Part shown: positions 45,487 through 54,630 of the stretch, piece after piece
Position numbering within the stretch: position 1 is the stretch's first letter
Layout: every line of letters begins with the position of its first letter
Assembly (NCBI RefSeq): GCF_025699295.1
Contig: NZ_JAILWB010000002.1
Location: 186,001-250,000 of the forward strand
Direction: 5' to 3'
Source: Hydrogenophaga sp.
GTDB taxonomy: Bacteria; Pseudomonadota; Gammaproteobacteria; Burkholderiales; Burkholderiaceae_C
DNA: 64,000 nt
Made by a program: the position numbers and the translations under genes
The notes under the pieces: model-generated
Seen by the model: the letters and a program-made list of their open reading frames with translations, nothing else
Databases searched by the model: none
What the model was told of the DNA's origin: nothing

Positions 45487-46149
45487 TCACCGCGATTTCC
45501 GAATTCGCCCTACCTCGCTCTTTACCAGCTCGTAGAGCTGTTCCGGATCAGTAGAAGGCAGCGGCTTCCCGTTGACGAAGAAGGTCGGTGTGGCTCGCAC
45601 CCCGATAGCCTTCAGATCCGAGACATCCTGCGACAGCACGGTATCCACCACGCCAGAGGCAATATGCTGACGTGCCTGCGCTACGTCGAGGCCGGCAGAC
45701 TGCGCAATGGCCCATGCGCGATCAATGGCTTTTGCCCCCTGACCCGTCCACGCCCGTTGCCCATCCAGTAAAGCTTCGAGCATGGGTTCAAATTTCCCCT
45801 GCGCACGTGCCGCTTCAAGAAGCCTAACCGCTTCCACTGACGCTTCCCGGTGAAATGGCGTGTACCGAATCACCAGGCGCGTCTCACGTGGGAATGCAGC
45901 AAGGATCTGCTTGACTCGGGGATAAAAGGCTTTGCAGGCTTCGCATGCAGGATCAAAGAACTCAACAATAGTGACTGGTGCGTCCGTAGCACCAATGACT
46001 GGCGAGTGTGGTCGCACCATTGAACCGGCCTGCTCTGAAGCCTTCAAAGCCGCAGTCTGCAGGGTATGGCGCTGATAAAGAAAAACAGCGGCGGAAAACA
46101 TTGCCAAGGCGACCAGCGCCGATAGAAAGACGATGTGACGGCGGGTCAT
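45487..46149 (-). CDS. DsbA-family thioredoxin-like protein, second copy
   Basis: A 220-residue protein with an N-terminal membrane segment (about 6-25) and a DsbA-like domain. The active site is CEAC at about 69-72 in EFFDPACEACKAFYP, and the cis-Pro loop is RATPTFFVNGKPLP. It is closely like the protein encoded at 42335 over the whole length but with a shorter linker. It is a single gene with no overlapping partner, transcribed away from the ATPase at 46434. About 280 bases upstream (46150-46433) hold only the MerR promoter of that ATPase. Confidence 0.87.
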   Translation of the reverse strand: MTRRHIVFLSALVALAMFSAAVFLYQRHTLQTAALKASEQAGSMVRPHSPVIGATDAPVTIVEFFDPACEACKAFYPRVKQILAAFPRETRLVIRYTPFHREASVEAVRLLEAARAQGKFEPMLEALLDGQRAWTGQGAKAIDRAWAIAQSAGLDVAQARQHIASGVVDTVLSQDVSDLKAIGVRATPTFFVNGKPLPSTDPEQLYELVKSEVGRIRKSR

Positions 46150-46381
46150 GTGAAATCCTCGAAGCGATGAGATTGTTTGGAATCAAACAGCGGCAACCGT
46201 AGTTGCCATGCCCTGCACCAGGTAGAAACCTTGCTGTCCGTGGGTGGGAAGAATAGCGCCTGCTGCGCTGAAGTCAGCCAGACCTTCGATCTCCCCAGTG
46301 AGTACTGGTTCTCAGGGGCCAGCACCGCCAATCTCCATCGCGAACACACCCGTCATTTCGAACGAATACGTCACAAAGAGC

Positions 46382-46412
46382 TTGACTCTGTAGTTGGTAC
46401 AGGGTGTGAAAT
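46382..46412 (+). promoter_or_regulatory. MerR-type operator/promoter of the second Zn/Cd/Pb ATPase
   Basis: TTGACT and TGAAAT with a 19-base spacer containing CTGTAGTTGGTACAG. The same spacing and dyad arms as the sites at 36611, 45205 and 56192. It stands 22 bases before the ATPase start, and AAGGA lies just before the ATG. Confidence 0.85.
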
Positions 46413-46433
46413 TCCGGCTTCGAGTAAGGACCC

Positions 46434-48776
46434 ATGGCAAAACACCACCACGAAAATCCGCCGATGTCCAACGCACAACACGATCACGAAACGTGTTGCG
46501 GAACCGATCATGCCGCAGTTGCCCGGCCGGAACCCACAGACAGTTCCTCTTGTTGTGCGCCTGCGATCCACGCTGCTCCCGATTCGGGGGGCGTTGAAGT
46601 GGTGGCGCCGAACACCTTTCGTATTTCGACGATGGATTGCGCGGTCGAAGAATCGGAAATTCGCCGTGCCGTGGAGCCCATCTCCGGGATTCGCGGTTTG
46701 CACTTTCGCCTCCCACAACGGACATTGCGTATCGATGGCACCAATGAGGCTGTCATCACCGCGTTGACCGCCATTCGCCGAGCGGGCTTCGCGCCCGAAG
46801 CCGTGACGGCATCAGCAGGTACGGATGCCACAGACCATGCTTCGCACGACCACGCATCGGGCACCGGCACCAGCTACGCACGGTTCGCCGCAGCACTGGT
46901 GTTTGCGATGGCTGCAGAAGGCATCTCCTTTTTCGCGCCTGAAACCATGGCCTGGAAAGTGGTGGGCATGGCGGTTGCTGCCCTCGCCATCGGGTTGGCT
47001 GGCCTCGAAACCTATGCCAAAGGCCTGACCGCAGTTCGACATGGCAAGCTCAACATCAATGCCCTCATGTCGGTCGCCGTCACGGGCGCATTCGTCATCG
47101 GCCAGTGGCCGGAAGCCGCCATGGTGATGGCCCTCTATGCCATCGCTGAGCTCATCGAGGAGCGCGCGATCGATCGCGCCCGAAACGCCATCAAGGGCCT
47201 GGTCGATCTCGCGCCCGATGATGCCGAAATCCAGCAGCCTGACGGGAGCTGGCGCCGCATCAAGGCGACCGAGGTGGCGCTCGACGCCATTGCACGGGTC
47301 AAACCAGGCGAGCGGGTCGCGTTTGACGGCATCGTCACCAAAGGCAACAGCAGCATCAATCAAGCCCCCGTCACGGGCGAGAGCATTCCTGTTGACAAGG
47401 AGCCAGGCAGTTCGATTTTCGCAGGCACGATCAACGAAAACGGTGAACTCGAATTCCGCGTGACCGCGGCGTCGAGCAACTCCACCCTGGCCCGCATCAT
47501 CCACGCGGTGGAGGAAGCGCAAGGCACCCGGGCGCCTACCCAGCGTTTCGTGGATCGCTTCGCGGCCATTTACACGCCCGCAGTCTTTGTCGTGGCTTTC
47601 GCGGTCGCTGTGGTGCCACCGTTGCTACTTGACTGGGCCTGGCTGACGGCGATCTACAAGGCGCTCGTGCTGCTGGTGATTGCATGCCCTTGCGCGTTGG
47701 TGATTTCGACCCCCGTCACTGTGGTGAGCGGTCTGGCCGCCGCCGCGCGCCGAGGCATTCTCATCAAGGGAGGCACCTACCTGGAGGATGCCCGCCTCAT
47801 CAAGGCCTTGGCTGTGGACAAGACCGGAACCCTGACCGAAGGCAAGCCGAAACTGGTGGCGTTCAGGGCGTGGGGGCAAGCCGAAGAGGCCCGGGTGCAG
47901 CGTTGGGCGAAAAGCCTCGCCGCTCGTTCCGATCACCCTGTGTCAAAGGCCATTGCGGCGGGGATCGATGGCGCGGCTGGGGACGTTGATCGATTCACCA
48001 CATTGCTGGGGCGCGGCGTCGAGGGCATGGTCGACGGCAAGGCCATGGTTCTGGGCAACCACCGCCTCATGCGGGAACGCAAGCAGTCCGATGCCCAACT
48101 GGATGCCGAATTGATCGCCCATGAAACGCAAGGCCGCACCGTCACCCTTCTGGCGGACGACACCGGAGTCCTGGGCTTGTTCGCGGTGGCCGACACGATC
48201 AAGTCCACCTCCGTGGCGGCGGTTGCACATCTCCAGCGACTGGGTGTCACCGCCGTCATGCTCACAGGCGACAACGCGGCCACCGCGCAGGCGGTGGCGC
48301 AGGATGCGAACATTGCCGATGCCCGTGGAGACCTCCTGCCCGAGGACAAGCTGACGGCCATCCAAGACATGCGCAAGCGCTACGGCCACACCGCCATGGC
48401 GGGTGACGGGATCAACGACGCGCCCGCGCTGGCGCAGGCGGATATCGGCTTCGCGATGGGTGGGGCCGGCACAGACACGGCCATGGAGGCGGCCGACATC
48501 GTCATCATGAACGACAACCTGGGCCGTATCGCCGAAACCATTGAGCTGAGTCGCGGGACGCACTCGATTCTGTGGCAGAACATCAGCCTTGCTCTGGCCA
48601 TAAAGGCTGTTTTCTTCGTGCTGGCCGTGGTGGGCAGCGCAACGATGTGGATGGCGGTTTTCGCGGACATGGGCGCGAGTCTGCTCGTGGTCGGAAACGG
48701 CTTGCGCCTTCTTCGCTATGTCAAACCGGGTCAATGCGAATCGGCCGCACTCAATACAGCCCTGAACCTTCGCTAA
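46434..48776 (+). CDS. cadA: Zn/Cd/Pb-exporting P1B-type ATPase, second copy
   Basis: A 780-residue P1B-2 ATPase, paralogous to the one at 36677 and alike in the core. The N-terminus is Cys/His-rich (KHHHENPP, ETCCGTDH, SSSCCAPA), followed by an HMA-like domain with STMDCAVEESEIRRAV near residue 69. CPC is at about 419-421, the phosphorylated Asp about 462 in [10 protein letters not shown], and the hinge is [30 protein letters not shown] carries the Zn-type Asp. It should export Zn, Cd or Pb under its own MerR promoter. The N-terminal tails of the two copies differ, which may alter metal preference. Confidence 0.92.
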   Translation: MAKHHHENPPMSNAQHDHETCCGTDHAAVARPEPTDSSSCCAPAIHAAPDSGGVEVVAPNTFRISTMDCAVEESEIRRAVEPISGIRGLHFRLPQRTLRIDGTNEAVITALTAIRRAGFAPEAVTASAGTDATDHASHDHASGTGTSYARFAAALVFAMAAEGISFFAPETMAWKVVGMAVAALAIGLAGLETYAKGLTAVRHGKLNINALMSVAVTGAFVIGQWPEAAMVMALYAIAELIEERAIDRARNAIKGLVDLAPDDAEIQQPDGSWRRIKATEVALDAIARVKPGERVAFDGIVTKGNSSINQAPVTGESIPVDKEPGSSIFAGTINENGELEFRVTAASSNSTLARIIHAVEEAQGTRAPTQRFVDRFAAIYTPAVFVVAFAVAVVPPLLLDWAWLTAIYKALVLLVIACPCALVISTPVTVVSGLAAAARRGILIKGGTYLEDARLIKALAVDKTGTLTEGKPKLVAFRAWGQAEEARVQRWAKSLAARSDHPVSKAIAAGIDGAAGDVDRFTTLLGRGVEGMVDGKAMVLGNHRLMRERKQSDAQLDAELIAHETQGRTVTLLADDTGVLGLFAVADTIKSTSVAAVAHLQRLGVTAVMLTGDNAATAQAVAQDANIADARGDLLPEDKLTAIQDMRKRYGHTAMAGDGINDAPALAQADIGFAMGGAGTDTAMEAADIVIMNDNLGRIAETIELSRGTHSILWQNISLALAIKAVFFVLAVVGSATMWMAVFADMGASLLVVGNGLRLLRYVKPGQCESAALNTALNLR

Positions 48777-48885
48777 ACATGCTTGTTCCACAAAACGTCT
48801 GGCGCCATGTGCGTCACAGAAAGTTCACATGCGAATTTCGAGACACACCGGTGAAAACCCCGACGCCTCTCCCCGAGGTCTGCCC

Positions 48886-49509
48886 GTGAGCGCCGCCCTG
48901 GCCCTGAACGGGGTGGCTTGCGTGCGCGGCGGGCGCACCCTGTTCAGCGGTCTGAACCTGCAGTTGCCCGGTGGCCGGTTGCTGCGCGTGGCCGGGGCCA
49001 ACGGCGCGGGCAAGACCAGCCTGCTGCGCCTGGTGTGCGGCCTGCTCAGCCCCACCGAGGGTCAGGTGCTCTGGCGCGGCCAGCCGCTGGCGACGCAGCG
49101 CGAACAGTGGGGCCGCGATCTGGTGTACGTGGGTCACGCCGCTGCGCTCAAGGACGATTTATCTCCGCTGGACAACCTGCTGACCGCCTGCACACTGGGC
49201 GGCCAGCCTGCCGACCAGGTGAGCGCGCTGCAGGCCCTGGCCGATGCGGGCCTGCGCGGCTTCGAGCGCACACCCGCGCGCCGGCTCTCGCAAGGCCAGC
49301 ACCGCCGCTGTGGGCTGGCGCGTTTGGTGCTGGCGCGGACTGCACCCCTGTGGGTGCTCGATGAGCCCTTCAACGCCCTCGACACCGCTGCCACCACCTG
49401 GCTCGAAGGCCTGATCCGCGCGCAGCTGCTGCGCGGTGGATCGGTGGTGCTCACCAGCCACCAGGGCGTGGCGCTCGACGACACGCCGCACCAGGTGTTC
49501 AACCTGTGA
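48886..49509 (+). CDS. ccmA: Cytochrome c biogenesis heme exporter ATPase CcmA
   Basis: About 207 residues. Walker A is GANGAGKTSLLRLVCG, the signature LSQGQHRRCGLARLV and Walker B LWVLDEPFNALD. With CcmB and CcmC it releases heme-loaded CcmE in the inner membrane. The GTG at 48886 has GAGG seven bases upstream and is preferred to an in-frame ATG at 48829. It overlaps ccmB by four bases and opens a nine-gene operon. Confidence 0.92.
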   Translation: MSAALALNGVACVRGGRTLFSGLNLQLPGGRLLRVAGANGAGKTSLLRLVCGLLSPTEGQVLWRGQPLATQREQWGRDLVYVGHAAALKDDLSPLDNLLTACTLGGQPADQVSALQALADAGLRGFERTPARRLSQGQHRRCGLARLVLARTAPLWVLDEPFNALDTAATTWLEGLIRAQLLRGGSVVLTSHQGVALDDTPHQVFNL

Positions 49510-50225
49510 ACACCCACGTGGCCACCCACCCGATCACTTCCGCCGCGCCGCAGGGCTGGCTGGAGGGCTTTTCCTGCGTCTTCCTGCGCGACCTGCGCAT
49601 CGCCCTGCGCCGGCGCACCGATTCGCTCGCTGCCGTGGTGTTCTTCGTGATGGTGGTGAGCCTCTTTCCGCTCGGTGTGGGGCCCGAGCCCGCGCTGTTG
49701 CGCACCATGGCGCCGGGTGTGGTCTGGGTGGCGGCCCTGCTGGCCTGCACGCTGCCGCTGGCGCGTCTGTTTGCCGATGATTTGCAGGATGGCACGCTCG
49801 AACAGCTGCTGCTCTCCACCCACCCGCTGCCCCTGCTGGTGCTGGGCAAGATTGCCGCGCACTGGTGCGGCTCGGTGCTGCTGCTGGTGCTGGTGTCGCC
49901 GCTGCTGGCACTGCAGTTCGACCTCTCGGCATCCAGCACCGGCGTGCTGCTGCTCACGCTGCTGGTGGGATCACCCGTGCTCAGCTTGGTGGGCGCGATC
50001 GGCGCGGCGCTTACGCTGGGCCTGCGCGGTGGCGGGGTGTTGATGTCGCTGCTCACGCTGCCGCTGGTGATTCCGGTGCTGATCTTCGGCTCGGGCGCGG
50101 TGGAAGCGCACACCGCCGGGCTGGGTGTGGGCGGCCATTTTTCGCTGCTCGGTGTCTTGCTGCTGCTGAGTCTTTTTGCCGCGCCGCTGGTGACCAGCGC
50201 CGCCCTGCGCATCTCGATGGAGTGA
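49506..50225 (+). CDS. ccmB: Heme exporter membrane protein CcmB
   Basis: A 239-residue protein with six hydrophobic segments, the usual size for CcmB. Visible family features are FLRDLRIALRRRTDSLAAVV, LFADDLQDGTLEQLLLSTHP and GALTLGLRGGG-like segments. The GTG start overlaps the ccmA stop. It is the membrane partner of CcmA. Confidence 0.92.
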   Translation: MNTHVATHPITSAAPQGWLEGFSCVFLRDLRIALRRRTDSLAAVVFFVMVVSLFPLGVGPEPALLRTMAPGVVWVAALLACTLPLARLFADDLQDGTLEQLLLSTHPLPLLVLGKIAAHWCGSVLLLVLVSPLLALQFDLSASSTGVLLLTLLVGSPVLSLVGAIGAALTLGLRGGGVLMSLLTLPLVIPVLIFGSGAVEAHTAGLGVGGHFSLLGVLLLLSLFAAPLVTSAALRISME

Positions 50226-50229
50226 CCGC

Positions 50230-50973
50230 ATGAGTTCAATCAACTGGTTCCACTACGCGGCGCCGCAACGCTTCTACCCGCTGGCCGGCCGGCTGGTGCC
50301 GTGGTTCGGCGCGCTGGCCGTGGTGCTCACCGCCGTGGGCCTCTACCTCGGCCTGTGGGTGGCGCCCACCGACGCGCAGCAGGGCGAGGCTTACCGCATC
50401 ATCTTCGTGCACGTGCCCACGGCCTGGATGTCGATGGTGGTCTACCTGGCCATGGCAACCTGGGCGGCCATCGGCCTGGTGTTCAACTCGCGCCTCTCGT
50501 CCATGATGGCCACGGCGCTGGCACCCACCGGCGCGCTCATGACCTTTCTGGCGCTGTGGACCGGCGCGCTCTGGGGCAAGCCCACCTGGGGCACCTGGTG
50601 GGTGTGGGACGCGCGGCTCACCTCCGAGCTGGTGCTGCTCTTTCTCTACATCGGCTTCATGGCGCTGCACAGCGCCATCGACGACACGCGCCGCGCCGAC
50701 CGCGCCTCCGGCCTGCTGGCAATTGTGGGTGTGGTCAACCTGCCCATCATTTATTTTTCGGTGCAGTGGTGGAACACGCTGCACCAGGGCGCGTCGGTCA
50801 GCATCACCAAGGCCCCGAGCATGGCCACGCCCATGCTGCTGGGCATGCTGGTGATGGCGCTGGCCTGCTGGATGTATTGCATCGCGGTGGCGCTGGCCCG
50901 TGTGCGCTTGATCATGTTGGAGCGCGAACGCCACGCGCCGTGGGCGCAACAGACACTGGGGAGCCTCACATGA
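50230..50973 (+). CDS. ccmC: Heme-handling membrane protein CcmC
   Basis: A 247-residue membrane protein of the heme-handling family. The WWD-type motif is GTWWVWDARLTSELVLLFLY, and conserved His residues lie in IFVHVPTAWMSM and in QWWNTLHQG. CcmC loads heme on to CcmE. It begins four bases after ccmB and overlaps ccmD. Confidence 0.94.
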   Translation: MSSINWFHYAAPQRFYPLAGRLVPWFGALAVVLTAVGLYLGLWVAPTDAQQGEAYRIIFVHVPTAWMSMVVYLAMATWAAIGLVFNSRLSSMMATALAPTGALMTFLALWTGALWGKPTWGTWWVWDARLTSELVLLFLYIGFMALHSAIDDTRRADRASGLLAIVGVVNLPIIYFSVQWWNTLHQGASVSITKAPSMATPMLLGMLVMALACWMYCIAVALARVRLIMLERERHAPWAQQTLGSLT

Positions 50974-51143
50974 ACAGCCTTGATGAGCTGCTGGCTATGG
51001 GGGGCTACGGCCTGTATGTGTGGGGGTCGCTCGGCATGTGCGCGGCGGTGGTTGTTGCTGAGCTGATGGTGATCCGCTTTCGCCGCCGCCTGCTGGCGCA
51101 GGAAGCGGGCGACGAACGCGCTACCGAGGAGACCACGGCATGA
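50970..51143 (+). CDS. ccmD: Heme exporter protein CcmD
   Basis: A 57-residue protein with a single membrane segment ([20 protein letters not shown]) and a positively charged cytoplasmic part (RFRRRLL). The start [13 protein letters not shown] region is typical of CcmD. It overlaps ccmC and ccmE by four bases each, and stabilises the CcmABC-CcmE complex. Confidence 0.88.
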   Translation: MNSLDELLAMGGYGLYVWGSLGMCAAVVVAELMVIRFRRRLLAQEAGDERATEETTA

Positions 51144-51604
51144 AGCCCCGCAACCGCCGATTTGTGGCTCTCGCTTTGGGTCTGGCCACGCTTGGAGCCG
51201 CCACCGCTTTGGTGCTCAACGCCTTCAACAGCAATCTCGTGTTCTTCTTCAGCCCTACGCAGGTGTTGGCCAACGAAGCTCCACGCGAGCGCAACTTTCG
51301 CGTGGGTGGTCTGGTGCAGCAGGGCAGCGTGGTGCGCGAGCCGCAGGGGCTGACCATTCGCTTCATGGTGACCGACACGGCCAAGAGCATTCCCGTGACC
51401 TACACCGGCCTGCTTCCCGACCTGTTCCAGGAAGGCAAGGGCGTGGTGGCGCAAGGCAAGCTGGGGGCAGACGGTGTGTTCCGCGCCGACCAGGTGCTGG
51501 CCAAACACGACGAAAACTACATGGCACCCGAAGCGGCCGATGCCGTGGCGCGCGCGCGCGCCGGACAGACATCCATCGTGATCCCCGAAGGAGCGAAACC
51601 ATGA
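51140..51604 (+). CDS. ccmE: Heme chaperone CcmE
   Basis: A 154-residue periplasmic heme chaperone with an N-terminal membrane anchor (about 8-30). The heme-binding His is at about 123 in [12 protein letters not shown], matching HxxxY. The OB-fold core includes [17 protein letters not shown] and [19 protein letters not shown]. It passes heme from CcmC to CcmF. Overlaps ccmD and ccmF. Confidence 0.94.
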   Translation: MKPRNRRFVALALGLATLGAATALVLNAFNSNLVFFFSPTQVLANEAPRERNFRVGGLVQQGSVVREPQGLTIRFMVTDTAKSIPVTYTGLLPDLFQEGKGVVAQGKLGADGVFRADQVLAKHDENYMAPEAADAVARARAGQTSIVIPEGAKP

Positions 51605-53616
51605 TTCCCGAACTCGGCCATTTCGCCACCGTACTCGCGCTGCTGATGGCGCTTGTGCAAAGCGTGTTTCCGCTGATGGGCGCGCACCAGGGTCGCAGCA
51701 GCTGGATGGCGATGGCTCGTCCGGCTGCACAGGCGCAGTTCGGGTTGTTGCTGGTGGCCTTTGGTTGTCTGGTGCATGCCTTCGTCACCAGTGATTTTTC
51801 CGTGTTGCTGGCGGCGCAGAACTCGCATACCAGCGCGCCACTGATCTACCGCGTCACCGCCGTGTGGGGCAACCACGAGGGCTCAATCCTGTTGTGGACG
51901 CTGATCCTGGCGGGCTGGACGATGGCGGTGGCGCAGTTCTCGAAGCAACTGGACGACGCAATGCTTGCGCGTGTGCTCGGCGTCATGGGGCTGATCAGCG
52001 TGGGCTTCCTGCTGTTCACGCTGCTCACCTCTAACCCCTTCGAGCGCCTGTACCCGGTGCCGCTGGACGGGCGCGATCTCAACCCCCTGCTGCAAGACCT
52101 GGGCATGGCGATCCACCCGCCCATGCTCTACATGGGCTATGTAGGGTTTGTTGTGGCCTTCGCGTTTGCCGTGTCGGCCCTGCTGGCTGGGCGCGTGGAC
52201 GCGGCCTGGGCGCACTGGTCACGCCCCTGGACCACCATGGCTTGGTGTTTCCTCACTCTGGGCATTGCGCTGGGCAGCTTCTGGGCTTACTACGAGCTGG
52301 GCTGGGGCGGCTGGTGGTTCTGGGACCCAGTGGAAAACGCATCCTTCATGCCCTGGCTGGTGGGCACGGCGCTGATCCATTCGCTATCGGTGACTGAGAA
52401 GCGCGGTGGCTTCAAGTTGTGGACCGCACTCTTGGCCATTCTCGCGTTTTCACTCTCGCTGCTGGGCACCTTCATCGTGCGCTCGGGTGTGTTGAGCTCG
52501 GTGCACGCCTTCGCCACCGACCCGGCTCGCGGCGTGTTCATTCTGGTGTTTTTCACGCTGGCGGTGGGTGGCTCGCTCACGCTGTTCGCTTGGCGAGGCC
52601 CCAAGGTGGGCGGTGGGGGTGCTTTCGAACTGCTCTCGCGCGAAAGCCTGCTGCTGGCCAACAACATTCTGCTGGTGGTGGCCGCGGCCGCCGTGCTGTT
52701 GGGCACGCTGTACCCGCTGGTGATTGACGCACTTGGCATGGGCAAGCTCTCGGTCGGCCCGCCGTACTTCAACGCGGTGTTCGTGCCGCTCATTGCCCCG
52801 GCCCTGTTCCTCATGGGCGTGGGGCCGCTGGCGCGCTGGCGGCAGGCCTCGCTGGGCGATCTCGCGCACCAGCTGCGTTGGGCCGCAGGTGTGAGCGTGG
52901 CCAGCGCGGTGATCGCGCCGCTGGTGCTGCAGCGCTGGACGCCGCTCACCGGCCTGGGTCTGCTGCTCGCGGTGTGGGTCGCGAGCACGGCGGTGCTCAA
53001 CCTGGTGCAGCGCCTGCGCTCGCACCCGGCTTCCGCCTGGGTCGCGTTTCGCGCCCAGCCGGGGAGCTACTTCGGCATGTTGCTTGCTCACTTCGGCGTT
53101 GCTGTGTTCATCGCCGGTGTCACGGTGGTCAGCAGCTTTCAGACCGAAAACGACGTGCGCATGGAGGTGGGCCAGACCGCCGATGTTGGCGGCCACAGCA
53201 TCCGGCTCGACAAGATGGAGATGGTGCAAGGGCCCAACTACACCTCGGCCCGCGCCACGCTCACCGTGAGTCAGGGTGGCGAGATGGTGGCGGTGATGCA
53301 CCCCGAGCGCCGCATCTACACCGTAAGCCGCATGCCCATGACCGAGGTGGCCATCGACAGGGGTGTGATGCGTGACGTATACGTGGCCCTCGGTGAACCG
53401 GTGAGCGAAACCGCGTGGAGCGTGCGCCTGCACCACAAGCCCATGGTCAATTGGATATGGGGCGGTTGTTTGCTGATGGCGCTGGGGGGACTGATGGCCG
53501 TGATGGACCGGCGCTACCGCGTGCGCAAGGCGGCTGCCGTGACACCGGCCGCGCCGCTCTCTGACAATATGGGCGCGGCGGGGCCAGTGATGACTGTCCG
53601 GAGCGCGCGCCCATGA
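51601..53616 (+). CDS. ccmF: Cytochrome c heme lyase subunit CcmF
   Basis: A 671-residue membrane protein with about fourteen hydrophobic segments. The WWD heme motif is [20 protein letters not shown] near residue 240, and conserved His lie in [15 protein letters not shown] and [12 protein letters not shown]. CcmF attaches heme to apocytochromes with CcmH and CcmI. It overlaps ccmE and ccmG. Confidence 0.94.
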   Translation: MIPELGHFATVLALLMALVQSVFPLMGAHQGRSSWMAMARPAAQAQFGLLLVAFGCLVHAFVTSDFSVLLAAQNSHTSAPLIYRVTAVWGNHEGSILLWTLILAGWTMAVAQFSKQLDDAMLARVLGVMGLISVGFLLFTLLTSNPFERLYPVPLDGRDLNPLLQDLGMAIHPPMLYMGYVGFVVAFAFAVSALLAGRVDAAWAHWSRPWTTMAWCFLTLGIALGSFWAYYELGWGGWWFWDPVENASFMPWLVGTALIHSLSVTEKRGGFKLWTALLAILAFSLSLLGTFIVRSGVLSSVHAFATDPARGVFILVFFTLAVGGSLTLFAWRGPKVGGGGAFELLSRESLLLANNILLVVAAAAVLLGTLYPLVIDALGMGKLSVGPPYFNAVFVPLIAPALFLMGVGPLARWRQASLGDLAHQLRWAAGVSVASAVIAPLVLQRWTPLTGLGLLLAVWVASTAVLNLVQRLRSHPASAWVAFRAQPGSYFGMLLAHFGVAVFIAGVTVVSSFQTENDVRMEVGQTADVGGHSIRLDKMEMVQGPNYTSARATLTVSQGGEMVAVMHPERRIYTVSRMPMTEVAIDRGVMRDVYVALGEPVSETAWSVRLHHKPMVNWIWGGCLLMALGGLMAVMDRRYRVRKAAAVTPAAPLSDNMGAAGPVMTVRSARP

Positions 53617-54137
53617 AACGTTATTTGTGGCCACTGGCCATCTTTGTGGTGATGCTGGGTTTTCTTGGCATGGGGCTGCAGCTCAACCCGCGCGACGTGC
53701 CGTCGCCACTGATCGACAAACCGGCGCCATCCTTTCGCCTGCCCACACTGGCTGCGCCCGATACGGTGTTCAGCCCCGAGGACCTGCGCGGCCAGGTGTG
53801 GCTGCTCAATGTGTGGGCCTCGTGGTGCGTGGCCTGTCAGCTGGAACACCCGGTGCTCATGGACCTGGCGAAAACCAGTACCGTGCCGCTGATCGGCCTG
53901 AACTACAAGGACCAACGCCTCCTGGCGCTGAGCTGGCTGGGCAAACACGGCAACCCATACAAAACCACGCTGTTCGACGCGGACGGCCGTGTCGGTCTGG
54001 ACTTCGGTGTGTACGGTGTGCCCGAGACCTATGTGATCGACAAGCAGGGCATGATCCGCCTGAAGTTCACCGGCCCGGTCACGCCTGAGGTGGTGCGCGA
54101 GAAGCTGCTGCCGCTGATAAACGAACTCGGTGCCTGA
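53613..54137 (+). CDS. ccmG: Periplasmic thiol:disulfide protein CcmG/DsbE
   Basis: A 174-residue membrane-anchored thioredoxin-like protein. The active site is CVAC at about 72-75 in NVWASWCVACQLEHPVL and the cis-Pro loop is YGVPETYVIDKQG. It keeps apocytochrome and CcmH thiols reduced for heme attachment. It overlaps ccmF. Confidence 0.92.
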   Translation: MKRYLWPLAIFVVMLGFLGMGLQLNPRDVPSPLIDKPAPSFRLPTLAAPDTVFSPEDLRGQVWLLNVWASWCVACQLEHPVLMDLAKTSTVPLIGLNYKDQRLLALSWLGKHGNPYKTTLFDADGRVGLDFGVYGVPETYVIDKQGMIRLKFTGPVTPEVVREKLLPLINELGA

Positions 54138-54141
54138 ACCC

Positions 54142-54630
54142 ATGCGTTTGATGTTGATCGCAGTGATGTTGAGCTGGCTCCTGGGGCCTGGCAGCGTGGT
54201 CGCACAATCTTCGCCGGAGTCGAAGGCCACGCCCTTGTCGGCCGATCCGGAGCTGGACGCGCGCGTGCTCAAGATCGCCGAAGAGCTGCGCTGCCTGGTG
54301 TGCCAGAACGAAACCGTCGCTGCCTCGCAGGCCGACCTGGCCAAGGACCTGCGCCAGCAGATCCGCGAGCAGCTCACGCAGGGCCGCACACAGTCCCAGA
54401 TTCTGGAATTCATGTCACAGCGCTACGGCGATTTCGTTCTCTATCGTCCGCCGCTCAAGTTCAGCACCGTGCTGTTGTGGGTCGGGCCGTTCGTGTTGTT
54501 GCTGGTGGCCACTGGAGTGCTGTTGATGAATATCCGGCGGCGCGATCCGTTGACCGAGGCCGCGCCGCTGAGCACGGCGGAACTGCGGCGCGCCCAGCGC
54601 TTGCTTGACGAAGCTGGAGGCGCTCCATGA
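54142..54630 (+). CDS. ccmH: Cytochrome c-type biogenesis protein CcmH
   Basis: About 162 residues. After a signal segment comes the redox motif LRCLVCQNETVAAS, then the helical domain RQQIREQLTQGRTQSQILEF and a C-terminal membrane helix (FVLLLVATGVLLM). ATG 54142 is used; GTG 54130 would overlap ccmG. It reduces the apocytochrome CXXCH motif. Confidence 0.92.
   Translation: MRLMLIAVMLSWLLGPGSVVAQSSPESKATPLSADPELDARVLKIAEELRCLVCQNETVAASQADLAKDLRQQIREQLTQGRTQSQILEFMSQRYGDFVLYRPPLKFSTVLLWVGPFVLLLVATGVLLMNIRRRDPLTEAAPLSTAELRRAQRLLDEAGGAP

Noticed and set aside
46177..46767. Plus-strand frame overlapping the start of the second ATPase
   Set aside because: It overlaps the MerR-type promoter and the ATPase N-terminus and shows no family likeness.
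52450..53634. 394-codon minus-strand frame opposite ccmF
   Set aside because: ccmF on the plus strand has the WWD motif and proper overlaps with ccmE and ccmG.
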